A DNA stretch of 64,000 nt, taken from positions 62,001-126,000 of the forward strand of contig NZ_JARQWW010000001.1 in assembly GCF_029543125.1 (NCBI RefSeq). The letters run 5' to 3'. The notes beneath the pieces are model-generated. The model did not search any database and was not told the origin of the DNA. It saw nothing but the letters and a program-made list of their open reading frames with translations. The DNA comes from Caulobacter segnis. Its GTDB lineage: Bacteria; Pseudomonadota; Alphaproteobacteria; Caulobacterales; Caulobacteraceae. Position 1 is the stretch's first letter. Each line of letters opens with the position of its first letter. Below, piece after piece: positions 17,789 through 27,555 of the stretch. Position numbers and translations under genes: made by a program.

Positions 17789-19044
17789 GCGCCTCCCGGC
17801 ACCTGCGCCTGTACCAGACCGCGACGCGCCTTCTTGAGCCTGCCGCGCCGCTGGTCCTGCGCGCCCGCACCCTACGCGGCAAGGAAGACCCGACCCGGCT
17901 GAAGGAGCGGCTCGGCAGGGCCAGCGCCCCGCGCCCGGACGGCAAGCTGGTCTGGCTGCACGGCGCCAGCGTCGGCGAGGGCCTGTCCCTGCTGCCGCTG
18001 ATCGAGGGGCTGCGGAAGGCGCGGCCGGAGCTGTCGATCCTGGTCACCTCCGGCACCGTCACCTCGGCCGAGATGCTGCGCCGCCGCCTGCCGGAAGGCG
18101 TGATCCACCAGTTCGTGCCGGTGGACGCGCCCAAGGCCGTGGCCCGTTTCCTGGATCACTGGCGTCCTTCGCTCGGCGTCTTCGTCGAAAGCGAGCTGTG
18201 GCCCAACCTGATCACCCTAGCCGACGCCCGAAAAATCCGCCTGGCCCTGGTCTCCGCCCGCGTGACGGAGAAAAGCGCCGCCGGCTGGCGCAAGGCGCCG
18301 GAGATGGCGCGCGAGCTGATCGGCGCCTTCAGCCTGATCCTGTCGCAGGACGACCTGACCGCCGGCCGGCTGGGCGAGTTCGGGGCCAATGACGACGGCC
18401 GCCTGAACCTGAAGCTGGTCGGCGCGCCCCTGCCGGTCGACGAGGCCGAGCTGAAGGCCGCCAAGAAGGCGGTGGGCAAGCGCCCCGTCCTGCTGGCCGC
18501 ATCGACCCATCCGGGCGAGGACGAGATCATTCTGACCGCCTTCAAGTCGGTCGGCGGCGACGCCCTGCTGCTGCTGGTCCCACGCCATGTGGAGCGGGCG
18601 GACGCCATCGTCGCCCTGGCTCGCGATCGCGGGCTGTCCGTGGGCAAGCGCAGCGCCGGCGATCCGCTGGGCGCCGATACGGTCTATGTGGCCGACACCC
18701 TGGGGGAGCTGGGCCTTTGGTTCCGCATCGCCCGCGGCGCCTTCATCGGCGGCAGCCTGGTGGAGGGCCCCGGCGGCCATAACCCGGTGGAGCCGGCGCA
18801 ACTGGGCTGCCCGGTCATCACCGGGGCGTTCGTGGACAACTGGCGGTCGGTCTATTCGCCGCTGGTGAAGAACGGCGTGGCCACCGTGGTCCGCACCGCC
18901 AACGACCTGACCGCCGCCTTCTACGCCCTGCTCAAGGAGCCAAAGATGGCGAAAGCCCGGGCCGAACGGGCCCTGGGCATGATCGGCGACGAGCGCGAGG
19001 TGCTGGACGCCGCCGTCCGCCGCCTTGCCATGCAGATCCCATGA
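17785..19044 (+). CDS. waaA: 3-deoxy-D-manno-octulosonic acid transferase
   Basis: The 419-residue GT-B enzyme adds Kdo to lipid IVA at the inner face of the cytoplasmic membrane. The acceptor-domain signature WLHGASVGEG with the catalytic Glu, VTSGTVTSAEMLRRR, and the donor-domain stretch FIGGSLVEGPGGHNPVEPAQLG are conserved. TTG 17785 is chosen because it overlaps the stop of the CDF gene (TTTGA), like other junctions of this operon; an upstream extension would lie within the CDF gene. The stop overlaps lpxK (ATGA). Confidence 0.93.
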   Translation: MSASRHLRLYQTATRLLEPAAPLVLRARTLRGKEDPTRLKERLGRASAPRPDGKLVWLHGASVGEGLSLLPLIEGLRKARPELSILVTSGTVTSAEMLRRRLPEGVIHQFVPVDAPKAVARFLDHWRPSLGVFVESELWPNLITLADARKIRLALVSARVTEKSAAGWRKAPEMARELIGAFSLILSQDDLTAGRLGEFGANDDGRLNLKLVGAPLPVDEAELKAAKKAVGKRPVLLAASTHPGEDEIILTAFKSVGGDALLLLVPRHVERADAIVALARDRGLSVGKRSAGDPLGADTVYVADTLGELGLWFRIARGAFIGGSLVEGPGGHNPVEPAQLGCPVITGAFVDNWRSVYSPLVKNGVATVVRTANDLTAAFYALLKEPKMAKARAERALGMIGDEREVLDAAVRRLAMQIP

Positions 19045-20078
19045 AGCTCGCCACGCCGCGCTGGTGGTATGTGCGCGAGAGCGCGCCCGCGCCCATCACC
19101 CGCGCCTTGCTGACGCCCGTGTCGTGGATCTGGGCCGCCGTCACGGCGAACAAGATCGCCAAGACCGTTTCGGTCGATCCGGGCGTCCCGGTCGTCTGCA
19201 TCGGCAACCTGACCGTCGGCGGGGTCGGCAAGACCCCGATCGTGCGCGAGATCGTCCGCCTGCTGCGCGCCGCCGGGATCGAGGCCCACGGCCTGTCGCG
19301 CGGCTATGGCGGCAGGCTGGCGGGGCCGGTGCGGGTCGATCCCGCCGACCACACCGCCGCCGACGTCGGGGACGAACCGCTGATGCTGGCCGGCGACATG
19401 CCGTTCTGGGTGTCGCGTGACCGGCCCGCCGGCGCCCTGGCCGCAGCGGCCGCGGGGGCTCAAGCTGTGGTCATGGACGACGGCCACCAGAACCTGTCCG
19501 TGAAGAAGACCCTGTCCCTGGTCGTGGTGGACGGGGAGACCCGCAACAACGAATGGCCGTTCGGCGACGGCGCGGTGTTCCCCGCCGGCCCCATGCGCGA
19601 GCCGCTGAAGGCCGGGTTGGCCCGCGCCGACGCGGTGATCGTTCTGCTGCCCGCCGACCTGCCGTCGGCCGATCCGGAGCTTCTGGCGCTGTTCTCGGGA
19701 AAGCCAGTGTTCATCGCGCGGCTGGAGCCCGCCGCCCCGCCGCCGTCAGGGCCACAGGTCGGCTTCGCCGGGATCGGCAAGCCATGGAAGGTGGAGCGGT
19801 CGCTGGCCGCCGCCGGCTGCGACCTGAAGGACTTCGCGCCCTTCCCCGACCATGGCGCCTATGACGAGGCGACGCTGGAGGCGCTGGCCCGCCGCGCCGA
19901 GGATTTCGACGCCGGCCTGGTGACCACTGAAAAGGATTGGGTGCGCCTGCCCCCGCAATGGCGGGAGCGGATCAAGGCCTGGCCCGTGCGGGCGAGGTTC
20001 GAGGATGAGGCGGCGGTCGAGGTGCTGTTGACCTCAACACTCTCCGCTCATCCCCGCGAAGGCGGGGAACCAAGCTGA
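19041..20078 (+). CDS. lpxK: tetraacyldisaccharide 4'-kinase
   Basis: The 345-residue kinase phosphorylates the 4' position of the lipid A disaccharide. The N-terminal membrane-associated helix is followed by the P-loop GNLTVGGVGKTPIV (55-68), HGLSRGYGG, and MDDGHQN, the catalytic Asp region of the family. The last 15 or so residues (STLSAHPREGGEPS) are the translation of a dispersed palindromic repeat, so the native C-terminus appears to have been extended by repeat sequence. It is the last gene of the operon, translationally coupled to waaA. Confidence 0.93.
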   Translation: MKLATPRWWYVRESAPAPITRALLTPVSWIWAAVTANKIAKTVSVDPGVPVVCIGNLTVGGVGKTPIVREIVRLLRAAGIEAHGLSRGYGGRLAGPVRVDPADHTAADVGDEPLMLAGDMPFWVSRDRPAGALAAAAAGAQAVVMDDGHQNLSVKKTLSLVVVDGETRNNEWPFGDGAVFPAGPMREPLKAGLARADAVIVLLPADLPSADPELLALFSGKPVFIARLEPAAPPPSGPQVGFAGIGKPWKVERSLAAAGCDLKDFAPFPDHGAYDEATLEALARRAEDFDAGLVTTEKDWVRLPPQWRERIKAWPVRARFEDEAAVEVLLTSTLSAHPREGGEPS

Positions 20079-20135
20079 CGCTCAGCTCCCTCACCTAGAA
20101 GCCGCATGGGCCCCCGCCTTCGCGGGGGTGAGCGG
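20044..20135. repeat. composite palindromic repeat, copy 2, overlapping the lpxK end
   Basis: The same design as 8736-8808: ccgct boundary, hairpin ccccgcgaaggcgggg, aaccaagc, a middle portion, then atgggcccccgccttcgcgg-type hairpin and agcgg boundary. It covers the last 12 codons of lpxK and the gap to the convergent amidohydrolase gene. The right hairpin followed by gtttttg may also work as a transcription terminator between the convergent units. Confidence 0.8.
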
Positions 20136-20142
20136 GTTTTTG

Positions 20143-21414
20143 TTAGTAAGCCACGCCGCCCTTCATCACGAAGGAGACGTTCTTCAGCACGGTGACGTCC
20201 TTCAGCGGATCCCCCTTCACCGCGATCAGGTCGCCGGCCTTGCCGGGGGTCAGCGAACCGATCTCGTTGCTCATCTTGAAGTGCGCGGCGGCGTTCACGG
20301 TCGCTGTCTGGATCGCTTCCAGCGGGGTCAGACCGGCCTTCACCAGCAGGGCAAATTCCCCGGCGTTGTCGCCGTGGGCGGAGACGCCGCTGTCGGTGCC
20401 GAAGGCGATCTTCACGCCGCCATTGTGGGCCTTGCGGGCCATGTCCAGCATCTTCGGACCGGCTTCCAGGGCCTTGGCCGTCTGGGCCGGGGTGAAGAAG
20501 TTGCCCGGGCTGGCGGCGATGCGGGCCACGAAGTCGCCGGCCATGAGGGTCGGGACCAGATAGGCGCCGTTCTTCTTGAACAGGGCGATGGAGGCGTCGT
20601 CGAGATAGGTGCCGTGCTCGATGGAGTCGCCGCCGGCCTTGAGGAAGGCGTTGATGCCGTCGACGCCATGGGCGTGGGCGGTCACCTGGCGGCCCATGCG
20701 GTGGGCGCTCTCGACGATGGAAGCGAGTTCGTCCTCCTGGAACTGCTGGGCCAGGCCCGCCGCGGTGTTGGACAGGACGCCGCCGGTCGCGGTGATCTTG
20801 ATGATGTCCGCGCCCTTCCAGACCTGCTCGCGCACCGCGCGGCGGCAGTCCTCGGCGCCGGAGCAGACCGATTCCGGACGCAGGACGTGCATGACGTCCT
20901 CACGGAAGCCGTTGATGTCGCCGTGGCCGCCATGGACCGAGACGGCCGAACCGGCGGCCAGGATGCGCGGACCGGCCACGTCGCCGCTGGCGGTCGCCTT
21001 GCGCAAGGCGAAGATCGCTTCGTTATCGCCGCCGAGATCGGCCACAGTGGTGAAGCCGGCCTTCAGGGTCCGCTTGGCGTAGCGGGCGCCGACCATGGCC
21101 TGCTCGGCGGAGGACTGGGTGACCTCCAGCAGACGGCTGTTGGGGTTCTGTTCGCTGGTCAGGTGGACGTGGCTGTCGATCAGGCCCGGCAGAACGAAGC
21201 TGTCCTTCAGGTCGACGACATTCCCTTCGCCGGTGAAGCCATCCTCGATGCGGACCACGCGGCCGTTGTCGATGACCACCGTCTTGTTGGTCTCGACCTT
21301 GCCCGTGGCGGGGTCGGCCAGCAGGCGGCCCGCCTGGACATAGACCGGCGCGGCGTGCGCGGCGGTGACGGCGAAAGCCGCGAGAGCGGCGCCGGCGGCG
21401 AGGATGCGTTTCAT
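20143..21414 (-). CDS. exported amidohydrolase family protein
   Basis: The 423-residue protein has a signal peptide (residues 1-22, ending AAHAAP) and a metal-dependent hydrolase TIM barrel: the first metal motif DSHVHLTSE, HAHGVDGINAFLKAGGDSIEHGT with two further His ligands, and GTDSGVSAHG with the late Asp. The order matches the imidazolonepropionase/Xaa-Pro dipeptidase-like subgroup, which in proteobacteria often act as periplasmic dipeptidases or prolidases. The exact substrate is unknown. It is the last of three minus-strand genes after purD and the APH-family gene, 7 bases from the latter. Confidence 0.87.
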   Translation of the reverse strand: MKRILAAGAALAAFAVTAAHAAPVYVQAGRLLADPATGKVETNKTVVIDNGRVVRIEDGFTGEGNVVDLKDSFVLPGLIDSHVHLTSEQNPNSRLLEVTQSSAEQAMVGARYAKRTLKAGFTTVADLGGDNEAIFALRKATASGDVAGPRILAAGSAVSVHGGHGDINGFREDVMHVLRPESVCSGAEDCRRAVREQVWKGADIIKITATGGVLSNTAAGLAQQFQEDELASIVESAHRMGRQVTAHAHGVDGINAFLKAGGDSIEHGTYLDDASIALFKKNGAYLVPTLMAGDFVARIAASPGNFFTPAQTAKALEAGPKMLDMARKAHNGGVKIAFGTDSGVSAHGDNAGEFALLVKAGLTPLEAIQTATVNAAAHFKMSNEIGSLTPGKAGDLIAVKGDPLKDVTVLKNVSFVMKGGVAY

Positions 21415-21421
21415 GAGTGGA

Positions 21422-22495
21422 TCAGGCTCCGGCCTTCTGTGCGAAACCCCAGGCGCCGGCGGCGAGCAGGGGAACGCGGGCTTCCATCAACTGGGCGTGG
21501 GCGCTGGCGGCGGTGCCGTCGCGAACCCGGCCGACGATTCCCTGACAGATTCCGGCTAGGCGGAACAGGTTGTAGGCGAAATACCAGTCAAGCTCCGGCA
21601 GGCCGTCGCGGCCGGTCAGCTTGCAGTACTTGTCCACGGCCTCCTGCACGGTCGGGATTCCATAGGCCGGCAAGTCCGCGATCTCGGCCAGGCCGCCGCG
21701 CTGCTCGCCCGGCATGACCCAGCTCATCAGGAAGTAGCTGAAGTCGGCTAGGGGATTGCCCAGGGTCGACAGCTCCCAGTCCAGCACCGCGATCACCTTC
21801 GGCTCGGTGGCGTGCAGGATCATGTTGTCGATGCGGTAGTCGCCGTGGACGATCGAGGTGGCGTCATCCGACGGCGCGGTGGCCGGCAGCCATTCCATCA
21901 GCTGGTCCATGGCCTTGATGGAGGTGGTCTCCGAGGCCTTGTACTGCTTGGTCCAGCGGTCGATCTGTCGGGTGAAGTAGTTGCCCGGCTTGCCGTAGTC
22001 GCCCAGGCCGATGGCGGCGTAGTCGGTATTGTGCAGGCGGGCCAGGGTCTCGATCTCGGCGTCGTAGATCGCCCGGCGCTGCGGCGGCGAATATTCCGGC
22101 AGGGTCCCGTCCCACAGGATGCGGCCCTCCACCATGTCCATGACGTAGAACATGGTGCCGATGACGCCCTCGTCCTCGCAAAGGGCGTAGGCCTTGGCCA
22201 CCGGGAAGCCGGTCTTGCCCAGGGCGGAGATCACCTTGAACTCGCGGTCTACAGCGTGGGCCGAGGGCAGCAGCTTGCCCGGCGGCTTGCGGCGCAGGAC
22301 GTATTTCCGGCCCGGCGTGACCAGCTGGTAGGTCGGGTTGGACTGGCCGCCCTTGAACTGGCGGACCTCCAGCTGCCCGGCATAACCCTCGACATTGGCC
22401 TTCAGCCAGCGTTCGAGGGCCGCCTCGTCGATGCTGTGACGCTCATCCACCGGCTTTGTGCCGGAGTTGAGTTCCTGTGCCGACGCCTCGACCAT
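21422..22495 (-). CDS. APH/ACAD10-11-like phosphotransferase family protein
   Basis: The 357-residue protein has an aminoglycoside-phosphotransferase-type kinase fold. Visible are the N-lobe GGQSNPTYQLV and YVLRRKPPGKLL with the ATP-binding Lys, the catalytic loop VHGDYRIDNMILH, and the metal-binding DWELSTLGNPLADFSYFLMSW. This close pattern is that of the ACAD10/ACAD11 kinase domain, usually next to acyl-CoA dehydrogenases and thought to act on 4-hydroxyacyl-CoAs, rather than a drug-resistance enzyme. No acyl-CoA dehydrogenase gene is adjacent here. Confidence 0.85.
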   Translation of the reverse strand: MVEASAQELNSGTKPVDERHSIDEAALERWLKANVEGYAGQLEVRQFKGGQSNPTYQLVTPGRKYVLRRKPPGKLLPSAHAVDREFKVISALGKTGFPVAKAYALCEDEGVIGTMFYVMDMVEGRILWDGTLPEYSPPQRRAIYDAEIETLARLHNTDYAAIGLGDYGKPGNYFTRQIDRWTKQYKASETTSIKAMDQLMEWLPATAPSDDATSIVHGDYRIDNMILHATEPKVIAVLDWELSTLGNPLADFSYFLMSWVMPGEQRGGLAEIADLPAYGIPTVQEAVDKYCKLTGRDGLPELDWYFAYNLFRLAGICQGIVGRVRDGTAASAHAQLMEARVPLLAAGAWGFAQKAGA

Positions 22496-22576
22496 CTTAC
22501 GCTCCCTGACACCGTTCTTACGCTTGTTTGAAAGCGAGTTTAGCGGCGGGCGCGAAGAGCGCCAGTCCCGAAGACG

Positions 22577-23854
22577 TCAGGAACCCTTGGGAAGCGCCCG
22601 CCAGCCGATGTCGCTGCGCTGGAAGCCGCCCGGGATCTTGATCGTCCCGACGGCGGCGTAGGCCAGATCGCGCGCCTCGCTGAGGTCGACGCCCAGGGCG
22701 CAGACGTTCAGCACCCGGCCGCCGGAGGTGACCAGGCGGCCCTCCGCATCGCGGCTGGTGCCGGCGTGGAAGACCCAGGCCTCGTCGCCAAAGTCGGCCT
22801 CCGCCCCCTCGATCACCGCGCCGGTCTTGGGCGCGTCGGGATAGCCCTCGGCGGCCATGACCACGCAGATGGCGGCCTCATCCTTCCATTTGGGCTCCGG
22901 CTGCTCGGCCAGGGTCCCGTTCGCGGCGGCCAGCAGATAGGGCACGATGTCCCCATCCAGGCGCAGCATCAGGGTCTGGCATTCCGGATCGCCGAAGCGG
23001 GCGTTGTACTCAACCAGCTTGGGACCATCCTGGGTCAGCATCAGGCCGGCATAGAGCACGCCGCGATAGGGATGCCCCTCGGCCGCCATGCCCTTCACGG
23101 TCGGGTCGATCAGCTCGCGCTTGGCCTGGGCGATCAGGGCTTCGGTCAGGACAGGCGGCGGGGAATAGGTGCCCATGCCGCCGGTATTGGGGCCCTTGTC
23201 GCCGTCATAGGCGCGCTTGTGGTCCTGCGCCGCGCCGAACAGCACGGCGGTCTCGCCGTCGCACAGGGCGAAGAGGGAGGCCTCCTCCCCGTCCATGAAC
23301 TCCTCGATCACCACGCGGGCGCCGGCCGTGCCGAACCGGCCGCCCAGCATGTCGAGCACGGCGGCGTCGGCCTCGGCCCGGTCGGCGGCGATGACCACGC
23401 CCTTGCCGGCGGCGAGGCCGTCGGCCTTGATCACGAAGGGGGCGGACAGCTTGTCGAGGAAGGCGCCGGCGGCCTCGGCCGTCTCGAACACGCCATAGGC
23501 GGCGGTCGGCAGGTCGTGGCGGGCGCAGAAATCCTTGGTGAAGGCCTTGGAGGTCTCCAGCCGGGCGGCGGCGACGGTCGCGCCGAAGCAGGGAATCGAA
23601 AGCTCGGCTAGGCGATCGGCGATTCCAGCCTCCAGCGCCACTTCCGGACCGACCACGACCAAATCGGCCTCGATCGAACGGGCCAGGGCGACCAGCCCCT
23701 CCACGTCATTCGCCTTCACCGGCCGCGTCTCGCAGACGGCGGCGATGCCCGGGTTGCCCGGCGCTGCGACAAGGCGCTTCACCAGCGGCGAGGCGGCGAT
23801 TTTCCAGGCCAGGGCGTGCTCACGCCCCCCCGAACCGACGAGGAGAATGTTCAT
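22577..23854 (-). CDS. purD: phosphoribosylamine-glycine ligase
   Basis: The 425-residue ATP-grasp enzyme catalyses the second step of purine synthesis, joining phosphoribosylamine and glycine. It starts MNILLVGSGGREHALAWK, the family hallmark, and shows AAPGNPGIA, VVGPEVALEAGIADRL, VIKADGLAAGKGVVIA, VIEEFMDGEEAS, and the PurD signature RFGDPECQTLM. ATG 23854 is favoured over an ATG 15 bases upstream because it begins the conserved strand and has aaagg about 8 bases before it. It heads the minus-strand series that continues with the APH-family and amidohydrolase genes. Confidence 0.95.
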   Translation of the reverse strand: MNILLVGSGGREHALAWKIAASPLVKRLVAAPGNPGIAAVCETRPVKANDVEGLVALARSIEADLVVVGPEVALEAGIADRLAELSIPCFGATVAAARLETSKAFTKDFCARHDLPTAAYGVFETAEAAGAFLDKLSAPFVIKADGLAAGKGVVIAADRAEADAAVLDMLGGRFGTAGARVVIEEFMDGEEASLFALCDGETAVLFGAAQDHKRAYDGDKGPNTGGMGTYSPPPVLTEALIAQAKRELIDPTVKGMAAEGHPYRGVLYAGLMLTQDGPKLVEYNARFGDPECQTLMLRLDGDIVPYLLAAANGTLAEQPEPKWKDEAAICVVMAAEGYPDAPKTGAVIEGAEADFGDEAWVFHAGTSRDAEGRLVTSGGRVLNVCALGVDLSEARDLAYAAVGTIKIPGGFQRSDIGWRALPKGS

Positions 23855-24062
23855 GTCCGGGCCTTTCACCCTCGTGCGCGCCCAGGGTCAAGCGCCCACG
23901 CTATGAATTAAGGCGCATCGAACATATGGCGCGCTTCAAAACCATGGGTTAGACCGTCACGCAGGCGGGGGCCCCAATTTCCGTCAGCGGTGGGAAAAGA
24001 CCGCATTTTCGCCGCAACGGCGCCGGACGTAGTCTCCGGCAATCTGAGGTGTAGTTAGGTCC

Positions 24063-27000
24063 ATGCAGCGCAAGGTTCTGGTAGCGACAGTCGCCGCCGC
24101 CCCCCTTCTGGCTCTGTTCAGCGCCGCACAGGCCGAAACCCAAGTCACCAGTGAGCGTACGACTCCGATCGCCACGGCGACCGCCGCGAACGGCGCGCCG
24201 GATTCGATCAACGTCACGACCGCCGGTTCGATCAAGCTGACGGCCGCCGGTGCGGCCATCACGCAGAACAGCAGCCACGCCGTCGTCAACGCCGGCACGA
24301 TCAGCACCGAGAACGTCAACGACTCGACCGGCATTCTGATCCTGGGCGGTCAGACCGCGAACGTGACCAACAGCGGCGCGATCAACCTGCTCGAAACCTA
24401 CGAGGCCAAGGACGCCGACGGTGACGGCGAAGTCGACGGCCCCATCGCCGAAGGCGCGCGCCGCTTCGGCATCCGCGCCACCGGCCCCGGCGTCGTGAAC
24501 GGCTTCATCGCCCACAGCGGCACGATCGCCATCGAAGGCAATGATTCGGCGGGCATCAGCCTGGAGACGGCCATCGCCGGCGCCCTGAACAGCTCGGGCG
24601 TCATTTCCGTGACCGGCTCGCGCAACTACGGCATTCATGCCGGCGACATCGGTGGTTCTGTCTTCGTGACGGGCGGCGTCTCCGCGCTCGGCGAAGGTTC
24701 TGTCGGCGTCGCCTTGGACGGCGACGTTGGCGGAGCGGTCAAGCTGCAGAGCGCCATCAACGTCCGCGGTTATCGCTATACTGTCCGGCCGGCCTTCGCC
24801 GAAGATCGCGCCCTGATCGATGCTGACGACATGCTGCAGGGCGGCTCCGCCGTTCGCGTCGCCGGCAATGTCGCGGGCGGGGTCCTTTTTGACGTCGCGA
24901 CGGTTCCGGACACGACCGACGCGAACAAGGACGGCGTTGTCGACAATCCCGATCGCGACGGCGACGGCGTCGCGGACGCGGCCGAAAGCACTTCCGTGAT
25001 CAACGTGATGGGCTCCGCGCCGGCGGTTGTGATCGGCTCGAACACCCGCGCCACCACGATCGGCGTGGTCGGAGCGAACGAGAACGCTTTCGGCGTCATC
25101 CAGCGCGGTTCGGTCAGCGCCATCGGCCTGTATGACGGCGTGTCTTCGACGGCGATGCAGTTTGGCGGAAACAACGGCTTCGCCACCAATATCGCCGGCG
25201 GCGTGGTCAACAGCGGCGCCATCACTTCGGGCCTCGGGGAGACTGCTCCCCAGACCCGGGAGGCAAACTCCACCGCGCTCCAGTTCAACGCCGGCGCATC
25301 GACGCCGAAACTTCTGAACAGCGGCTCGATCCTGGCGTCGACCATCACCGAAGGGGCCCACGAGGCCCGCGGCGTTCAGATCGAGGCTGGCGCCCGCCTC
25401 AACGAAATCTACAACTCCGGCCTCATCACGGCGACCTTGAGCGGCGAGAAGGGCAACGCCGTCGCGATCCGTGACCTGTCCGGAACCCTGAACACCATTC
25501 ACAACACCGGCCGCATCACCGCCCTGGTGACGCCGACCGACGACGCGGACGACAAGGACGACGCCGACACCAACGCCGAGAACGAGGTCGTCACCGGCCG
25601 AGGCATCGCCGTGGACGCTCGCGCCAACACGACCGGCGTCTGGCTGGTGCAGCAGGGCACGCCCACCGTTCCGACCGACACGAATGGCGACGGCGTGGTC
25701 GACGCCATCGCGGACGCAGACGGCGACGGCGTGGCGGATGGGGCGGAGCCTTGGATCCTGGGCGACGTGCTGTTCGGCTCCGGCGACGACCGTCTCGAGC
25801 TCTACAACGGCAACCTGCAGGGCGCGATGTCCTTCGGGGCCGGCGCTGACGGGCTCTATATCGGCGGCGGCGCCTCAGCGATCGGCGACCTGCGCGACAG
25901 CGACGGCCGTCTGGTCGTGAACGTGGCCAACGGCCTGCTGTTCACCACCAACGCCGAGACCATCAACGCCACCAGCCTGAATATCGGCGCGGGCAGCTCG
26001 CTGATCGTCACGGCCGATCCGGCCAACAACACCGCGACCAAGTTCGTGGTCGGCCAAGCCACCATCGGCGACGGCGCCAAGATCGGTCTGTCGCTGAAGA
26101 GCTTCCTGCAGGAGCCGCAGCGCTACACGGTCATCCAGGCCGGCAGCCTCACGGTCGGCAACCTGGACCAGTCGCTGCTGGCCCAGACGCCGTACCTTTA
26201 CGTCACGACCGCTTCGGCCAATCAGGCCGCCGGCGAGGTCTATCTCGACGTGCGCCGCCGTACGGCCGCCGAGGCTCAGCTGAGCGGATCTCGCGCCGCC
26301 GCCTACGACGCCGTCTATGACGCCGTCGGTTCGAACAGCGCCCTGTCGACCGCCTTCCTGGCCAAGAACGACCGCGCCAACTTCCTGGCCATCTACGACC
26401 AGATGCTCCCCGACCAGGGCGAGGCGATGTTCGAAGCGCTGGAGTACGCCAACCAGGCCGTCTCCGCCGCCATCACCCTGCGCCCCGACCGCGCGGCTGA
26501 ACGCTACGGCCCGGACAGCTTCTGGATCCAGGAGATCAGCGGGCTCGTCCGCCGTGAGGGCGAAGGCGGCAGCCTGGGCGCCGACGCCCAGACCTTCGGC
26601 TTCGTCGGCGGCTACGAAAGCATGGGCGACAAGGGCGGGGCTCTGGGCCTGACCCTGGCCTACATGAACATCGAAGAGCACGACCAGGCGGCTCGGGTGG
26701 GCGAGAACACCACGGCCTCGATCGTCCAGGGCGGCATCTATGGCCGCAAGGCCATGGGCAATCTGATCGTCAGCGCCCGCGGCGGCGTCGGCTACGCCTG
26801 GTTCGACGGCGAGCGCCGTCTGATCTCGCCGGAAGACAACCTCGACATCAGCAATAACGCCAAGTGGAACGGCCTGACGGCCTCGGCCAGCCTGGGCGCC
26901 TCGTATGAGGTCAGCGTCGGCCGCTACTTCATCCGTCCCGAGACGAGCCTCGACTACGTTTACCTGAACGAGGACGAGCGGAACGAGAACGGCGGCGGTT

Positions 27001-27347
27001 CGGGCTTCGACCTGATCGTCGACGAGCGCAAGTCCAACCGCCTGAGCGGTGAAGCCGCCCTGGCCATGGGCGCGCAGTTCGGCCGCGACATCTGGTGGCG
27101 TCCGGAAGTCCGCGTCGGTTACCGCCAGACCATCTCGGGCAGCATCGGCGACACCGTGGCCCGCTTCGGCGCAAACGGCACGCCCTTCACCCTGGTGGCC
27201 GCCGACGACAAGGATGGCGCCCTGACCCTGAACCTGGCCCTGCGCGCCGGCACGGCCATGTCCTACCTGGCCATCGAAGGCGGCGCGGAAAAGCGCAAGC
27301 GTTCGCAGCGCTACAACGTCCGCCTGTCCGGCCGGATGATGTTCTAA
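24063..27347 (+). CDS. large autotransporter (type Va secretion) outer-membrane protein
   Basis: A 1094-residue protein with a signal peptide (1-24, ending SAAQAET). Residues 25-780 form a passenger rich in Gly, Asn, Ser and Thr with short hydrophobic repeats (NSGAI, NTGRI, NSGLI) typical of a beta-helix. Three segments carry DxDxDG-type acidic repeats (about residues 117-128, 286-309 and 539-562) like thrombospondin type 3 calcium sites. Residues from about 815 to 1094 form the C-terminal beta-barrel, which ends in the outer-membrane phenylalanine (GRMMF). Adhesion or surface-layer function is plausible; no protease triad was seen. A terminator follows. Confidence 0.88.
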   Translation: MQRKVLVATVAAAPLLALFSAAQAETQVTSERTTPIATATAANGAPDSINVTTAGSIKLTAAGAAITQNSSHAVVNAGTISTENVNDSTGILILGGQTANVTNSGAINLLETYEAKDADGDGEVDGPIAEGARRFGIRATGPGVVNGFIAHSGTIAIEGNDSAGISLETAIAGALNSSGVISVTGSRNYGIHAGDIGGSVFVTGGVSALGEGSVGVALDGDVGGAVKLQSAINVRGYRYTVRPAFAEDRALIDADDMLQGGSAVRVAGNVAGGVLFDVATVPDTTDANKDGVVDNPDRDGDGVADAAESTSVINVMGSAPAVVIGSNTRATTIGVVGANENAFGVIQRGSVSAIGLYDGVSSTAMQFGGNNGFATNIAGGVVNSGAITSGLGETAPQTREANSTALQFNAGASTPKLLNSGSILASTITEGAHEARGVQIEAGARLNEIYNSGLITATLSGEKGNAVAIRDLSGTLNTIHNTGRITALVTPTDDADDKDDADTNAENEVVTGRGIAVDARANTTGVWLVQQGTPTVPTDTNGDGVVDAIADADGDGVADGAEPWILGDVLFGSGDDRLELYNGNLQGAMSFGAGADGLYIGGGASAIGDLRDSDGRLVVNVANGLLFTTNAETINATSLNIGAGSSLIVTADPANNTATKFVVGQATIGDGAKIGLSLKSFLQEPQRYTVIQAGSLTVGNLDQSLLAQTPYLYVTTASANQAAGEVYLDVRRRTAAEAQLSGSRAAAYDAVYDAVGSNSALSTAFLAKNDRANFLAIYDQMLPDQGEAMFEALEYANQAVSAAITLRPDRAAERYGPDSFWIQEISGLVRREGEGGSLGADAQTFGFVGGYESMGDKGGALGLTLAYMNIEEHDQAARVGENTTASIVQGGIYGRKAMGNLIVSARGGVGYAWFDGERRLISPEDNLDISNNAKWNGLTASASLGASYEVSVGRYFIRPETSLDYVYLNEDERNENGGGSGFDLIVDERKSNRLSGEAALAMGAQFGRDIWWRPEVRVGYRQTISGSIGDTVARFGANGTPFTLVAADDKDGALTLNLALRAGTAMSYLAIEGGAEKRKRSQRYNVRLSGRMMF

Positions 27348-27373
27348 GAGGCCAACACCTCTCAAACGGCTTG

Positions 27374-27405
27374 GGGCCGCGCTTCGACCGAGGCGCGGCC
27401 CTTTT
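27374..27405 (+). terminator. Rho-independent terminator after the autotransporter gene
   Basis: A perfect 9-bp stem, gggccgcgc with gcgcggccc, with a ten-base loop, is followed by tttt. It starts 27 bases after the stop codon. Confidence 0.85.
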
Positions 27406-27555
27406 GCTGCGAGCTTTTCTAAACCTCGCCGCAGATGTCATTCCTAGCGTGACAATCGAATTTGAACTTCCTTGCACGACGGAGCCCTGGCGCCCCGGCC
27501 GCGTTTGAGCAAACTGCGGCTGAGCTGTCGGCGGCGTCCGGCAAGGAGCACGATC

